Shown: one piece after another, positions 10,849 through 22,205 of the stretch
How positions within the stretch are numbered: position 1 is the first letter of the stretch
Layout: each line of letters opens with the position of its first letter
Assembly (NCBI GenBank): GCA_032622095.1
Contig: CP136063.1
Location: 211,997,982 to 212,061,981 of the forward strand
Direction of reading: 5' to 3'
DNA: 64,000 nucleotides
Source of the DNA: Siphonodentalium dalli
Taxonomy: Eukaryota; Mollusca; Scaphopoda; Gadilida; Siphonodentaliidae
The notes under the pieces: generated by a model
The model's database searches: none
Told to the model about the DNA's origin: nothing
The model's input: the letters and a program-made list of their open reading frames with translations, nothing else
Position numbers and translations under genes: made by a program

Positions 10849-12268
10849 ATGGTTGTTTTTATTGCAAGTCGGCTTCTCTTCTCAGTCGGGTTGTTTGTCG
10901 TCAAACATTCTGACGAGAATTCAGGTGATGGGCGATCAACGGCAATCACTCTGTAAAAACATACCCCTACCAGGATATATATACTGTATACGGGTAAATG
11001 TGCTGCTCGACATTCAGAACATCCCTAAAAACACAGGCACTTTCATTATTCAGAAAACGTTTAGTCGAGGAACTGTACCGTTAAATATTAGGTAAGTTTC
11101 TATCTATTGAAATTGAGCTTGGTGCATCGGCATTTATGTAACTAATTTGATCTATTCCCAGAGATAAATAAACTTTAATTGAGCCAGGGAGTACATTAAT
11201 CAAGAGCTTCAACCACAATGTGAGAATTTTATTATTATATAGAACAATTCACTTTAATAGAAACACTATAAAATCCTATACTGGAGATGTTTCCAGACCT
11301 CCCGTAACAATTAACAACAACAGTCCGCCGTTCAGGAAAATGAGTAGATGATAATACGAATAAAATATAACACATGACGACTGCAGAAGATCGAATCGCA
11401 TGCAAACATTCTGAGAAATGTTCAGATATAGTTCAACAAGTTCAACTAACGCCCTATCTGAGCACTCCATAACGGGCTATGATTGATTGATTGGGGTTTA
11501 TTGTCGCTTTAGCCACTAAGGCCATATCACGACATTGCCAGTTTTAGTGGTGGAGGAAATCCGCACACTTGCGACTAATCTAACAGTGATTTCAATGGCT
11601 GATAAACTCGTCAACCATGTGCGGCAAACCACCGGCCATCGGCGAGTAACATAACGGGCTATGGGAATTACGAGCCAGTGAATATTTAGTATCGAAATGG
11701 TCAAGCAGCGTATACTGGAGTGTAAGAATTCAACGTTAACAATAATTTGTTCAATGTTTTCATGATTTTATTCTTAATTTCAGGCCACACAATGCAGCGA
11801 GTTGGAAACACCCATCTCTACAAAACAAGGGACAGCAGTGTCGTCATCTGGAACATGAACGGAGATGATAGTCTAGAGACACAGTATCTCCGTAACATAG
11901 GAAACAAGATACACGACACATCGACAGAATTCGCATTAAATGCCACGTTCACGTGCAAAACACCAGGATACGCCAAGACCGGTAACTCTAAACGAGCGTC
12001 TCCAAGAGAGCTGCTGTTCAGAAACCGACTTGTGACTACGGGAGTGACAAGACATATCTCCACTCCCAAGAACTGCGTGTCCATGCACAACCTAACTGCT
12101 ATAAATGACACAAAGACAACAAATGAACCAGAGGCGGTAGAGAAACGTGATGAACATGAGAAGTACGAACCGAAGGAGAGAAAAGCCTTCACAAAGAAAC
12201 TCAAGAAGTTCTACAAGAGCTGCAAACTCCAGACTAAACGAGGGCTGCGTATTCTCACCTTCCTGTGA
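10849..12268 (+). CDS. family B type 1, copy 4: intact two-exon gene
   Basis: Best complete member. Exon 1 is 10849-10924 (25 codons plus one base; ATG in GCCGCCATGG; start MVVFIASRLLFSVGLFVV, hydrophobic and signal-peptide-like), ending TCAG before GTGATG. Exon 2 is 11784-12268, after TTCTTAATTTCAG. The phases agree and give 186 residues. VVIW lies at about residues 45-48, inside VVIW-x-M-x-G-x2-S-x-E-x-Q-Y-x-R. A Lys/Glu-rich region follows, and the C-terminus KKLKKFYKSCK to RGLRILTFL is basic. AATAAA is at 12412. Translation could instead start at the ATG near the start of exon 2 (11792), with exon 1 as leader; a stronger donor, ATTAGGTAAGT, lies downstream but is out of phase. The motif is shared with the array genes at 41097-42674. 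The function is unknown; a secreted or membrane-anchored small basic protein is one reading. Confidence 0.55.
11482..11650 (-). mobile_element. SINE-like retroposon, copy 2
   Basis: Same insert as 9357-9529, in the intron of copy 4, with ATAACGGGCTATG on both sides (11469-11481, 11651-11663). The identical site and flank show it was inherited by duplication of the intron, not inserted anew. Confidence 0.8.
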
Positions 12269-12411
12269 GGCACCATTATCCTCTCACACTGCTGTTTTCT
12301 CATCACGTGACCATTATTGTACAATTGTTGTATATAAATAATATGAAATTGTATATAGCAATCCAAATTGTACAGCATTATATCGTTGTTGAATTTGTTT
12401 AGTTTTGTTTC

Positions 12412-12417
12412 AATAAA
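12412..12417 (+). promoter_or_regulatory. poly(A) signal AATAAA, family B copy 4
   Basis: About 145 bases after the TGA of the intact copy. A palindrome, CGAACCGGGTTCG, lies 55-70 bases further on and is also conserved among type 1 copies. Confidence 0.65.
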
Positions 12418-12559
12418 TATTATTTTTGTTTTCAACCCTTTCTGAATTGTCTATCTATTGGAACATACGCGAACCGGGTTCGTAAAATGTGGGGTGGATT
12501 AATTATTTTGTACTGACCAAGAATATTGCATAATTACAGGGGGGGGGGGGGGTGAAAAA

Positions 12560-12878
12560 TACATATTCCATAAAATTTTACTATGTTTTCTTTGAAAAGG
12601 CCAGAAAGTCGAACATGGTATCACTCATGAAACAAATTATTGGACCAAACTAAGATTAAATTTTGATACATAGACCACACGCATGTCACCTTTAATTCCG
12701 AACTTACGAGCCAAAAAGTGCAAATATAATTTGACTAAAACATATTCGAACTTAATTGACATGTATTTTTACTGAGAAACACACATACCGACTTAATTTC
12801 CGATAAAATAATCCAAAACGTTATGCCGTGATTGGTCGGAAACCAAAATGTTAACGGACGGACATAAAATAATATATA
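12560..12878. repeat. mosaic block P, copy 4, cut by the 6-kb element
   Basis: P sequence continues through GGACATAAAATAATATATAT and stops at 12879. In the copies at 9681, 38731 and 58061 the same words run straight into ACGACCGTTC, which here resumes only at 18873. Confidence 0.75.
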
Positions 12879-13979
12879 TGAGTCAATATCAATTTTGGTC
12901 AAAATTTATGTCCTCGGTGGATTATGAGTGCATAATGCAACGTGCGGATCCCAACTATTGTTCCCAGTGTGCATCTCCATCACTGTCATAACATGCATAC
13001 ACAAATAAGCGTGATGTTCGGGTATATATGTATGTAATGGGCTCATTAATGGCCAAATTTGACCAAAATGGCCTGTCCCCAGGAAAATTTTACAGGCTAA
13101 AATCGAAATTTCGATATATTAACTACATGCCACCGAGAAAATCCTCTGGCATATCATTAGTTTAGTTCTTGATATGAACTAATGTCACATATACACCACC
13201 CAAGATTGAACTTAACTAAGTGAAAATTGCTCAGAAACTTTGTACCTCAGCATTTTGTCTCTCATGTAACGAAGTGCTATTTACTTGACATAATGACGTA
13301 TCCCTGATATTTATAATCTCCGTATTTTGTGCTCCGTGACGCTGTGTATGTCACAATATCGGAAACGCATGTCGTCTGAATCAAAAAACAACTTGCGATA
13401 ACACAATTATATAATAGGTAGGTTGACCCCCTCGCGTACTTTTCAAAGTCGTCTTTTAAATAACGCATGTTTGTTCGCTATAACATATGTATAATTATAT
13501 TTCAAATATATGTTTCCGAAGCCACTGTGGTGTATTTTATACTTCCATATTTTCGCCATACTGGAGGGAGAACTCATTGAATGCCGTGACCAGAATGGTC
13601 TGTACATCTCTACTGTAACGTTCTCTGCTGTAGCAGGCCAAAACGTTACAGGAGAGACCAATACTGTAACGAAAGGGGAAGGCTGCTGTTTACAGAGGCT
13701 GTTTGTGCGTGAATACAAGCAACACCAAGCTGAAATATCTAGAGGGTGTAACTGGGGTCTTGTTCTTCTTTCAGATTACAAAATGTGTTTGATTTGGAAA
13801 ATATTATCATTTTCGTGCGTCGATGTTTTGAATTTTCGTTACATGAAAGATATGTTTATGTTACATTAAAGATGTTCTTATGTGGTAAGTCAATTTTGCA
13901 TTTCATGTGATTGTTATGAAACCATGATAGCCGGGAGAAAACATCAATTATAACGAGACTGTTACTTTTTATTAGTTAT

Positions 13980-14850
13980 TCCTTCGGTTGCAACATGATT
14001 CCGTGTACGATCTAACTCAAATCGAGTGGCCGTTACAGTAAATACAACAATTGTTATCCAGAGGACATGCCTGTGGCATTTAATAATTTTTCTCTTTTCT
14101 TTGCCGCGGAAATATATCACACGATATACATAATATTTAATTGGTTATGTTTGTCTTTCAACTCGAACTATTTTTCTGGTTTGGATAATAGTAACCTTTC
14201 TAGTGTTAAATTTGGGGAATTAGTGTTACACGACGGATATATGTATGTTATAGTAAGGATATTGATACGTTGTGAGTTGATTATGCGTTAGGGGGACGTC
14301 TTTTAAACAATATGGTAATGGGGTAAAATGTATTATAATGAGTTCGCTAAGTTATAATAATCACGCGTGCCAATTCCTTCACGATATCATGTACGCTCTT
14401 CTGAAAGCATGTGTCCGTTACATTAAATACATCCAATGCCATGTGTACGATCTGCCTGAGTTTCCCGATGCCTTAAAGTTTCCAGTGTGCCGGGAAATAT
14501 ATCACATGATGTGCCAATGATTGAGCAATACTTTATTTATCATTCACCAAGCAATAGTTCTCTGATTTTAAAAATATTATGTTTTCTAGCGTTGAGGTTT
14601 TGGCTTTATTGTTACACGAAATATATTGTTGTTAGGTTAAGTATGTTCGTGTATGTTATGTCGATATTTTGTTTCAGGGAAGGCTTCCAAACTACGACAA
14701 TATGAAGTAAATATATATTATAATGCTTTTCGTTAGTTATATTAGTCGTGTGCGTTCATTGTGTGCACGATCGAACACAACTTGAGTGGTTGTTACAGAA
14801 ATACAGCCAGTGTTATTGGAAGGACATGTTCTTGTAAAGTGTTAAAACAT
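13980..14850. repeat. left subterminal degenerate tandem repeats
   Basis: Three diverged units of about 370-390 bp. Each has a GTGTACGATC or GTGCACGATC word, then GTTACAGTAAATAC or a close variant (about 14034, 14414, 14794), then a phrase like CCAGAGGACATG or GGAAGGACATG. The short open frames here follow the repeat and are not called as genes. Confidence 0.6.
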
Positions 14851-14906
14851 ATTGTCCCATATAGAAATGAATTGTGTCACGAACATTGAAAACAGTTAGC
14901 GGAACT

Positions 14907-17221
14907 ATGAGGAGTCATCAATTGAAGTCGGTTACACCACTGAACATTTCTTTCAGAGATACTAGCTGTGAATGTGACAGTGAGAGTGGTATTTGAAAGG
15001 GTCGTGCATTTAAAACTGCTAATTTTGAAAGCCAGGTGAGCGAGACAGGTGGTAAAGGGGAACAGGATGCAGAAGTTTGTGTTGAAGATAGGGGTAAATC
15101 AGTAAGAGTTGCGCCTTGCGTTGAAGTTATTTGTGAGAACGTAGTTCTGAATAAGATATATGTGATTGATGAGAGCGACAAAGTTGCCGAGAATGTAGTT
15201 GTGCAAGTTGCAAAGAAATTCGAAAAGCGTATTGTGGCTCGGAGGAATGTGAAACGGTGTGTAAAGAGAACAAGTAATGTGACGGGTGAATATGGGGCGC
15301 CATCCCTGCAAATATTCGTTTTCGGAGATATTTCCTTGGATCCAAGCAGATATCTGCTCGCATTATGGAGATATCTCCTCGGTTTCAAGGAGATATCTGC
15401 TTGGAATATGGAGATATCTCTTCGGAAATATTTTCAAGGAGATATCACCTTGAAACCGATGAGATATCTCCATAATGCGAGCAGATATCTGCTCGCATTA
15501 TGGAGATATCTGCTTGAAAATATTTCAAGGAGATATCTCCATGTTCCGAGCATATATCTGCTTGGATGTATTTCGAAAAAATGGAAAAATCATTAATATT
15601 TCATGGCCGCGGTTTTCCAATGAGATATCTCCATAATCCAAGATATCTGCTTGGAATATCAAGGAAATATCTGCTTGGAATATGGAGATATCTCCTTGGG
15701 TCCAAGGAGATATCTCGTTGAAAACTATTTCAAGGAGATATCTCCATAATCCGAGCAGATATCTGCTTGGATTATGGAGATATTTCCTCGGTTTCAAGGA
15801 GAGGAGATATCTCCTAGGATCCAAGGAGATATCTCCATAATCCAAGCAGATATCTCATTGGATCCAAGGAGATATCTCCATAATGGACCATATTCCAATC
15901 AGATATCTGCTAGGAATTGCAATTCCAAGGAGATATCTCATCGAAACCGAGGAGATATCTCCGAATTACGAGGAGATATATCCGAAAACGAATATTTGCA
16001 GGGATGGCGCCCCATAGGTGAAGGCATATGTGATGGAAGTAGGATTGCAAGGGGTGAGGAGATACGCGAAGGGGTTGAGCAAGGTGGTAGCGTGGTTAAC
16101 GAATGTTGTGAGTCGAGTGGTGTGCTGGTAGATGTGGGGATTGAGGGTGAGAAGATGGAGGTTGAGGAACGAGGTAGCGTGGTTAATGAATGTTGTGAGT
16201 CGAGTGGACGTGTGCTGGTAGATGTGGGTGTGAGGGATCGGGAGATATGCGACGAGACATGTGAGGAGATAGTTGTTGAACAAGGTGGTAGCGTGGTTAA
16301 TGAATGTTCTGAGTCGAATGGTGTGCTGTTAGATGCGGTTGTGAGAGATCGGGAGATATGCGAGGAAACATGTGAGGAGAGAGTGGTTGAACAAGGTGGT
16401 AGCGTGGTTAATGCATGTTGTGAGTCGAGCGACGTGGTCGTTGAGGGTGAGGAGATATGCACGATTGCGGAGGCAGATCCAGTTTGTAGCGAGATTAGCG
16501 CGATTGAGTTTGATGTTGCAGCGGAAGTGGTTGTGGGTGGTCAGGAGATGTGTGAGGAGGTGGAGGTCTAGCAAGGTAGCGTGGTCAGTGAAAGTTGTGA
16601 GCAGAGTGGTGTGCGCGTCGATGTGACTGTTATTGATGAGGACATAGTTGATGGAAGCTGGGTTGAACACGATTATTGCAAGAATTATGAGTCGAGCATG
16701 CACCAAGGTTCACATGTAGAGTTTGCCGCGGAAATACGGGGCGAGCAGATATGTGAGAAGACGGTGGTTGGGCAAGGTGGTAGCGTGGTTAATGCATGCG
16801 GCGTGCATGATGTGGGTGTAGTTTTTGGAGATGGGGAGATATGTGAAGAGATGAAGGCTGAGAAACGTAGAGACGTGGGTGTAGAGGTAGGTCCGATGAG
16901 TGAGTGTTGTGCGAATGGAAAGGCAGATAGCATGATTCCTGTTGTGAATAAGTACGTACTGGTTGAGTATCAGAAATCCATATACCCTGGTATTGTATAG
17001 AAGAAATGTCTGAGCGTGAATTGCTTGTTAAATGCATGAAGCGTGTTGGCGTTAAATATTCTAACTGCTTTTGCTGGCCGAAAAAATGTAATGACATTTC
17101 TTGGTATAATTATGATGAAGTGATCTCGTTTATTCCAGATCCACAACTGATCGAGGGGTCTCATTCACATTTCGCTGTTGGGGAATGTGCGTGGGACTCG
17201 GCGACGAGTAAACTGTTTTAA
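14907..17221 (+). pseudogene. broken gene inside the 6-kb element: Cys/Val-rich repeats with a Tudor-like C-terminus
   Basis: One frame can be followed through several lesions. It starts at ATG 14907. TGA at 14994-14996 breaks it. A 726-bp foldback with a 6-base duplication, in frame, interrupts it at 15291-16016. TAG at 16569-16571 stands where a Glu codon is expected. A frameshift lies near 16997, and the last frame stops at 17221. The middle has five or six diverged repeats built on GGSVVNECCESSG and EICEETCEE (16083, 16173, 16284, 16394, 16574, 16775). The end reads NKYVLVEY, YPGIV, LLVKCM, FCWPKKCNDISWYNYDEVI and IPDPQL. This spacing of aromatic residues and PG resembles Tudor/SH3-like barrels at the C-termini of some invertebrate transposon-linked proteins; that is inference. 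Not otherwise recognised. Confidence 0.5.
15291..16016. mobile_element. 726-bp foldback of AGATATCT palindromes
   Basis: The ends are inverted repeats (TATGGGGCGCCATCCCTGCA onward, 15291; complement ending 16016, about 35 bases each), flanked by the 6-base duplication GGTGAA (15285-15290 and 16017-16022). Nearly all the interior is variants of GGAGATATCTCC and CAGATATCTGC, joined by phrases such as CTTGGATCCAAG, TTGGAATATGG and ATTATGG, in both orientations. Dozens of GATATC sites result. The element interrupts the central gene without changing its frame. Open frames in it are by-products of the repeats. Confidence 0.85.
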
Positions 17222-17699
17222 AAGTTATCATTACTTCACCTAACTAATATACTTTTTTTTATATGTGAATATAATCACAGGTCCCCATTTTTTTGTTCTG
17301 GGGACCTGTGAATATAATGAAGGTGGAATTCATGCTTATAATGATGAATTCGAGCAACATGCATCGGGATAGCTTATCTAACACCAGGAACATGTACTTA
17401 TATTTATGAAACACGGACATGCACTTGTTTTAATTTATCTCAACCGAGCACAAAGCTAAACGAGACAGGTATATACGAAAGGGATTCAAATATACAATGT
17501 GTGCTAATTTACATGTATTCGGATAATCCCATAGCATATCCCTGTCGTACGTTACTCGAATCTATCACAATAGTTTAACCTACACACAATATTATTTATC
17601 CTTACATATTGTCCAGTACGCGGGCACCTCTTCACCACATAGTTGTATTACATTTAAACAAAATGAATGTTAGTGTACGTTCATATTATTTCATCTGAT
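17222..17699. other. AT-rich stretch inside the 6-kb element
   Basis: Nothing gene-like. A short hairpin with GGTCCCC arms lies at 17281-17308 (CAGGTCCCC...GGGGACCTG) just after the end of the broken gene and could mark a transcript end; this is only a suggestion. Confidence 0.45.
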
Positions 17700-18360
17700 A
17701 AAGCAAGGGATAGAGTGTTCACCCGACTATAACCAATGTCTATCGTGTAATGACAATTTATTTACTATGGTATTCAGTTAACAATATTCGTTATACCATA
17801 TGTGTACTAAATGTGTAAAAAAACAGTGGGGCATTTATTATGAAAAGAAATTCTACAAATTGAACCTCGTTTTATATAATAGGCTGTATATATGCTATGC
17901 GCCTTTTTTTGTCAATCGTGTAATCTTTACTGTAACGCACATTATATATTGATATAGAAATACGCGTCAGAAAACATCATTAAGTATTTGGGACATGAAT
18001 TCTCGCGAGAATCGCAATAATATTGAATTTGCATTGATGCCAGTACATGATTATGATACCTATATGTATAGAAATGACATTTCGCATATGACTGTGTCAG
18101 TTGTGTAACGTTGTGGTCCTTATTGTAACAAAGCATATTCCTACATCGTATACCAAACGTCAGATATCCTGATTGTGTAGTTCGTCGCTGTATTTTCTTT
18201 ATGAATAACAGGTTTTATCATCTTGTTAGCATATTTCGTAACTCTGGATTTCGACATGACTTTTATACAGAAATTTATCAGATATTGTCCACCCCGTAGC
18301 AAATATGTGTCTTTCGTGTTGCGCTGAAGTCCGTCGTGTAACACATATTATTTTTTCATC
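17700..18360. repeat. right subterminal degenerate repeats
   Basis: Units of about 190 bp marked by TCGTGTAA or TTGTGTAA words (about 17735, 17920, 18103, 18333), most followed by CTGTAACGCACATTATA-like text. The TGTAAC words run opposite to those on the left flank (13980-14850), making a symmetric element. Confidence 0.5.
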
Positions 18361-18868
18361 TATAAATGAAACGTTATATATTTCAATTTCAGTTTTGTTC
18401 AATATTTGGTGGACAAGGAGTGTCCAATTCAATATTATGTTAGAAAGTGTGTGACATTTGATTATCTTGATTTAATAAAGTTTAATGTTGTGCTGAAATT
18501 AAATTTGTATGAGAAAAATGTGTTCCATTGTGGCCCCCATTGAAAACAAGCTATACAAAGGGTAAACGTTTTCTCGGTCTATGCATTACCGGTCAATACT
18601 CAATTCGGATCAAAAAGTACTCCAATATCTCTATTCTGAAAAATTATATACCAGATGATAATACTGTTACAGAAGAGACATAATTTCCAGACATCCACCA
18701 TTCATAGCATCATAAAATATCAGTGCTGGATGTTTAAGCTCGAACTTCAGTCGTTTCTTCCAGTTCAATAGCTATATATCTCGAAATGATAACAACTTTC
18801 CCCATTATCGGAACTAAAAAAATGCCATGTGGCATATCTGTAATTTTGACCAAAATTGATATTGACTC

Positions 18869-19310
18869 ATATACGACCGTTCTTTTCAAACCAGTGGATG
18901 TAATTTGGGCTATAAAACTGTCTGACCCTTTCTTGGCGATCTCCTTACAATCTGACATTCTTCATATAGGAACTCCTATTGCTTGGCTTGCATCTAAATA
19001 GCTCCCCACCATACATGCTCCGCGAATTTGCCATGCTATGTATTTTGGTACCTTTTGTTACACAGCGCCATGGTGTTGTATATGTGTATGTATGGAGCGT
19101 CTTTTAAAGGTCTCTGTTTTGTGAGACCAGTTTAGTCTGGTTATCGCACGTGAAAGCGCGTGTTTTATGTATCTCTCCGATATGATCAAAACTATATTTG
19201 ATCTAAGGATTGTATTGAGTGCATACACGTTGTTCCTATATAGCTACTTGCATGGTGGCAGCTTTTACGACGGATGCCTCTTTCACATGCAACAATTTTC
19301 CCCCGACCCC
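18869..19310. repeat. mosaic block Q, copy 2
   Basis: It resumes the sequence broken at 12879: ATATACGACCGTTC onward, through CACAGCGCCATGG, to CTCTTTCACATGCAACAA. It ends in a C-rich run (ACCCCCCCCCC, to about 19317) and then the start of block P. Confidence 0.75.
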
Positions 19311-19486
19311 CCCCCCTTTAATTATGCTTATTAATCTATGTCTTAAACAGTTGAACTAGTTGTTTACATATATATGATATACGACATATGTTTATAAAGT
19401 GTTCGGTTGCGATCATATCGGAGAGATACATAAAACACGCGCTTTCACGTGCGATAACCAGACTAAACTGGTCTCACAAAACAGAG
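19112..19486. repeat. inverted repeat, 76-base arms, copy 2
   Basis: Arms 19112-19187 and 19411-19486 are complements, matching the structure at 9881-10254 in arm length and content. Confidence 0.85.
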
Positions 19487-19533
19487 ACGCTCCTGTATTA
19501 AAACAAATACAAACCCAAACCATGACGCTTGAA

Positions 19534-19715
19534 CAGCGTGCATCAAATCTGAATGTAGCACGGTCAAATGTAATCGGCGCAGAACGAGTAGCGAAACGAG
19601 CACACCCGCGCGTTGTTGTCTATAGATACCGTTCATCGGCCGCTTCAGCGTGCATCAAATCTGAATGTGGTACGGTACAATTTGATCGGCGCAGAACGGA
19701 GTAGCGAAACGAGCC
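19534..19715. repeat. diverged tandem duplication, 112-bp period
   Basis: CAGCGTGCATCAAATCTGAA starts at 19534 and 19646. Each copy continues with CGGCGCAGAACG and AGTAGCGAAACGAG. Open frames on both strands reflect the repeat. Confidence 0.75.
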
Positions 19716-19900
19716 AACCCGCCCCCCCCCACAGGAAATGGTTACGGAGCAGTGTTCCGAGTAACGCAATGGACACACCCAATGATTTGTGCACGGTGAC
19801 AACGGCGAAATGAAAGTCTCGATTCGTGTCATGAAAATGACTAAATGATACTTTTTATACAGTTTTTTTTTGCAAATTCCTTGCTAGATTGAATTACAAT

Positions 19901-20046
19901 GGAGATAAACGTACCCTGTTTCGTTGTACATTCTGGGATTCGAGCATGAAAACAGTTTGTGAACTCGCCGGCACGCCGGCTCGTTCACAAACTGTTTTCA
20001 TGCTCGAATCCCAGAATGTACAACTCAACAGGGTATGTTTATCTCC
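19901..20046. repeat. near-perfect 146-bp hairpin
   Basis: Arms of about 65 bases, from GGAGATAAACGTACCCTGTT to AACAGTTTGTGAAC, with complement to 20046, meet at a small GC-rich centre (CGCCGGCACGCCGGC). There are few mismatches. No ORF of note. It could be a young foldback element or a transcribed hairpin. Confidence 0.85.
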
Positions 20047-22019
20047 TAAATGACCCCTTTTACACTGCTAAAAATTTGAAGATATATAAACGTGTCACAT
20101 GTTTTATTAAAATTGGTAGTGTTTATAAATATACGGATCATGTGTTTATTTGTAACATATGAAATCGCTAGTGTTTATAATAAAACACTCGACATGTTTT
20201 AAACAGTTGCATTACTATCTTCGACAGTGCAGCACTGTAATTTAAAATCTGAATACAATTGTCCAATTTATTAATTCAACTACAAATTAACTTTAAAATA
20301 AATATATGTGGTAATAAATGTCCTTCAACAAATATTTATGGCTAATTGCACTTGTTGCGTATGGTATAAAACGCCAGCGTTTATATCTTGACGTATGTCT
20401 TAAACACCACCGTTTATGACCACACCAGAGCGACTTCCCGACATGTATCATGCTGTGATTTGTCTATCAATAGTCTACTGGGTGTAATACAATACCATTG
20501 ATATGGTAGAATTCGGTGACTTTTGGATGGAATAACATCTGTGCTAAGTTACCACGCATGGAAAGCCAGTTAAGTTTGGCCTCATTTAAATCACACTCTG
20601 CATTGTGTATGTTTACTGTATCTATTTGTCTGTGATGTCTATAACTCAATGTTCAATCAATTCTTCATAGAATAACAGTCTTCTTTGGATTTTGTGGTAT
20701 CGTGAAATTGAGGTAAGTTTATATCTATGGTATTAGCAAGAAGTAATGCAGATATAATCGATCTATATCGAAATGAAAAGGATATATTGTATATGTGCAT
20801 GTCATCTGAAATGGATAGGGTGACACTATCTAAATCTCAAACTCTCTCAGTTACGCGTGTATCTTTTTGAGTTGCAAGAATATAGAATCCGTTTTGGGGG
20901 CTAGTCTCACCAGTGGTAAAACAAAATTTAAAGCGGCACATAAGTTTCAAACCCTTTATTCTAAAATCATTATTACTGACCGTATATTATGTATCTGTCT
21001 TAATTGCACGTACGGGTTGGTGAATGTCCAAGCTCGCGATTGCATGATTTATGTGACTTTGGTGAGCGATTTTGATTTGCGTCTCTTACAATGATGAAAA
21101 TTTCCCGTGTATTAATCAACTCAATGGTCCCTGCATTAGTTTTTCAATATTACAAAGTTCGCTGTCAACACAAGTCAGAATATCAACAAGTATCCGTATT
21201 CAACGGTTTATAATATGACCGCTATATATACGAATGATCTAAGTTGCTGTTTGCTTTTCAGATATTTTCACTAAAGTTTAATTAATTAATTTTAAATCTT
21301 CATTGTTTCAGGATTCTGAATGACCAGGCAATATTACAGGAGACGGGAAAGTTAAGGAACTGGCGAGATATTACGCAGTTAGTGTACACAAATGGAGGAC
21401 TAACGGAGCACACGAGTTGTATAACGGCACGAGCTGAGATTTGAAACCATGATTTAAATATTATGAAGAGCATGCAGTGATAAACTGAAACACAAGCTTT
21501 CCGTGCACAGAGATTCCACCAGTGATCTGATGATCAGTCATCTTGTACTCAAAACAGAGCCAGAAGATTAAACTACCACTTCTTTCCAAAACCTCGGAGA
21601 TGGTCCCAAATATGGGATTCAGAGCTATTATACGGGATACACATGGATTCTACATACGACGACATATAGGATATATATATATATATATAGAAGTTCAACA
21701 TACAATATGGTCTATACCGTATAACTAGATATACAGAATGTGGAACTGCACGGCATTGGACTACACATAAAGAATCACTGGATTATATCAGGAACTATAT
21801 ACACATGACTTATCAGAACATTTTTTAATTCACAGCATTGGATTAAAAGAAACCACGTGACTTTTAATATTCTCACAATGGATTTATCAGAAACCACGTG
21901 ACTTTAAATATTATATTATGGATTTACAAGAAACCAAAGACTCGTGCCATTATACGACATTTGAGTCATTTATGGTTTTTACTCTAATTTCATGACTGGA
22001 GATTCCTGAAGTTTTGCGA

Positions 22020-22205
22020 AAATCATATTCCAATGCATTCTCTTATATATGCGAATTTCCCATAGAGAGCCTCGCATATACAAGATAATACATTGGCCAA
22101 TCAATATTGATCTTGTAAGCCAATGCATTATCTTATATATGCGATGCTCCCCGTGAGAGACTCGCATAAGTAAGAGAATCAATGGCACATGATCTTTAAT
22201 GCTGC
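22020..22205. repeat. foldback family 2, copy 1 (decayed)
   Basis: CCAATGCATTCTCTTATATA, GCGA and their complements recur several times in alternating orientation, and the right flank reads GATCTTTAATGCTGCAA. The copies at 27155-27483 and 63271-63532 share these words; this one has more mismatches. Confidence 0.7.

Larger units (their letters stand above)
12880..18868. mobile_element. 6-kb TIR element, unclassified
   Basis: The two ends are a perfect 27-base inverted repeat: GAGTCAATATCAATTTTGGT plus CAAAATT at 12880-12906, and its complement at 18842-18868. ATAT lies on both sides, as a possible target duplication or TIR extension. The empty site (ATATATATACGACCGTTC) is present at about 9680, 38728 and 58058. 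Inside are degenerate tandem repeats on both flanks (13980-14850 and 17700-18360) carrying GTTACAGTAAATA-like words in opposite orientation, as transposase sites in subterminal regions often are. A broken gene lies in the middle (14907-17221). No transposase domain was recognised, so it may be non-autonomous or of an unfamiliar class. Confidence 0.75.

Noticed and set aside
13510-13869. 119-codon frame in the left part of the 6-kb element with a signal-like start
   Set aside because: The opposite strand is open over much of the same range, the region contains inverted words (CTGTAACG), and no motif or relative was seen.
15320-15990. Possible CRISPR-like array because of regular repeats
   Set aside because: The repeats are palindromic, overlap in both orientations, have no unique spacers of constant size, and lie in a eukaryotic foldback element.
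15938-16462. Ser/Thr-rich minus-strand frame of 174 codons
   Set aside because: It is the mirror of the repetitive VVNECC coding frame on the plus strand and reads into the foldback element.
18734-18958. 74-codon minus-strand frame starting MSDCKEIAKKG
   Set aside because: It crosses the border of the 6-kb element. At 38558 and 57886 the same start runs into other sequence, so the joined frame is accidental.
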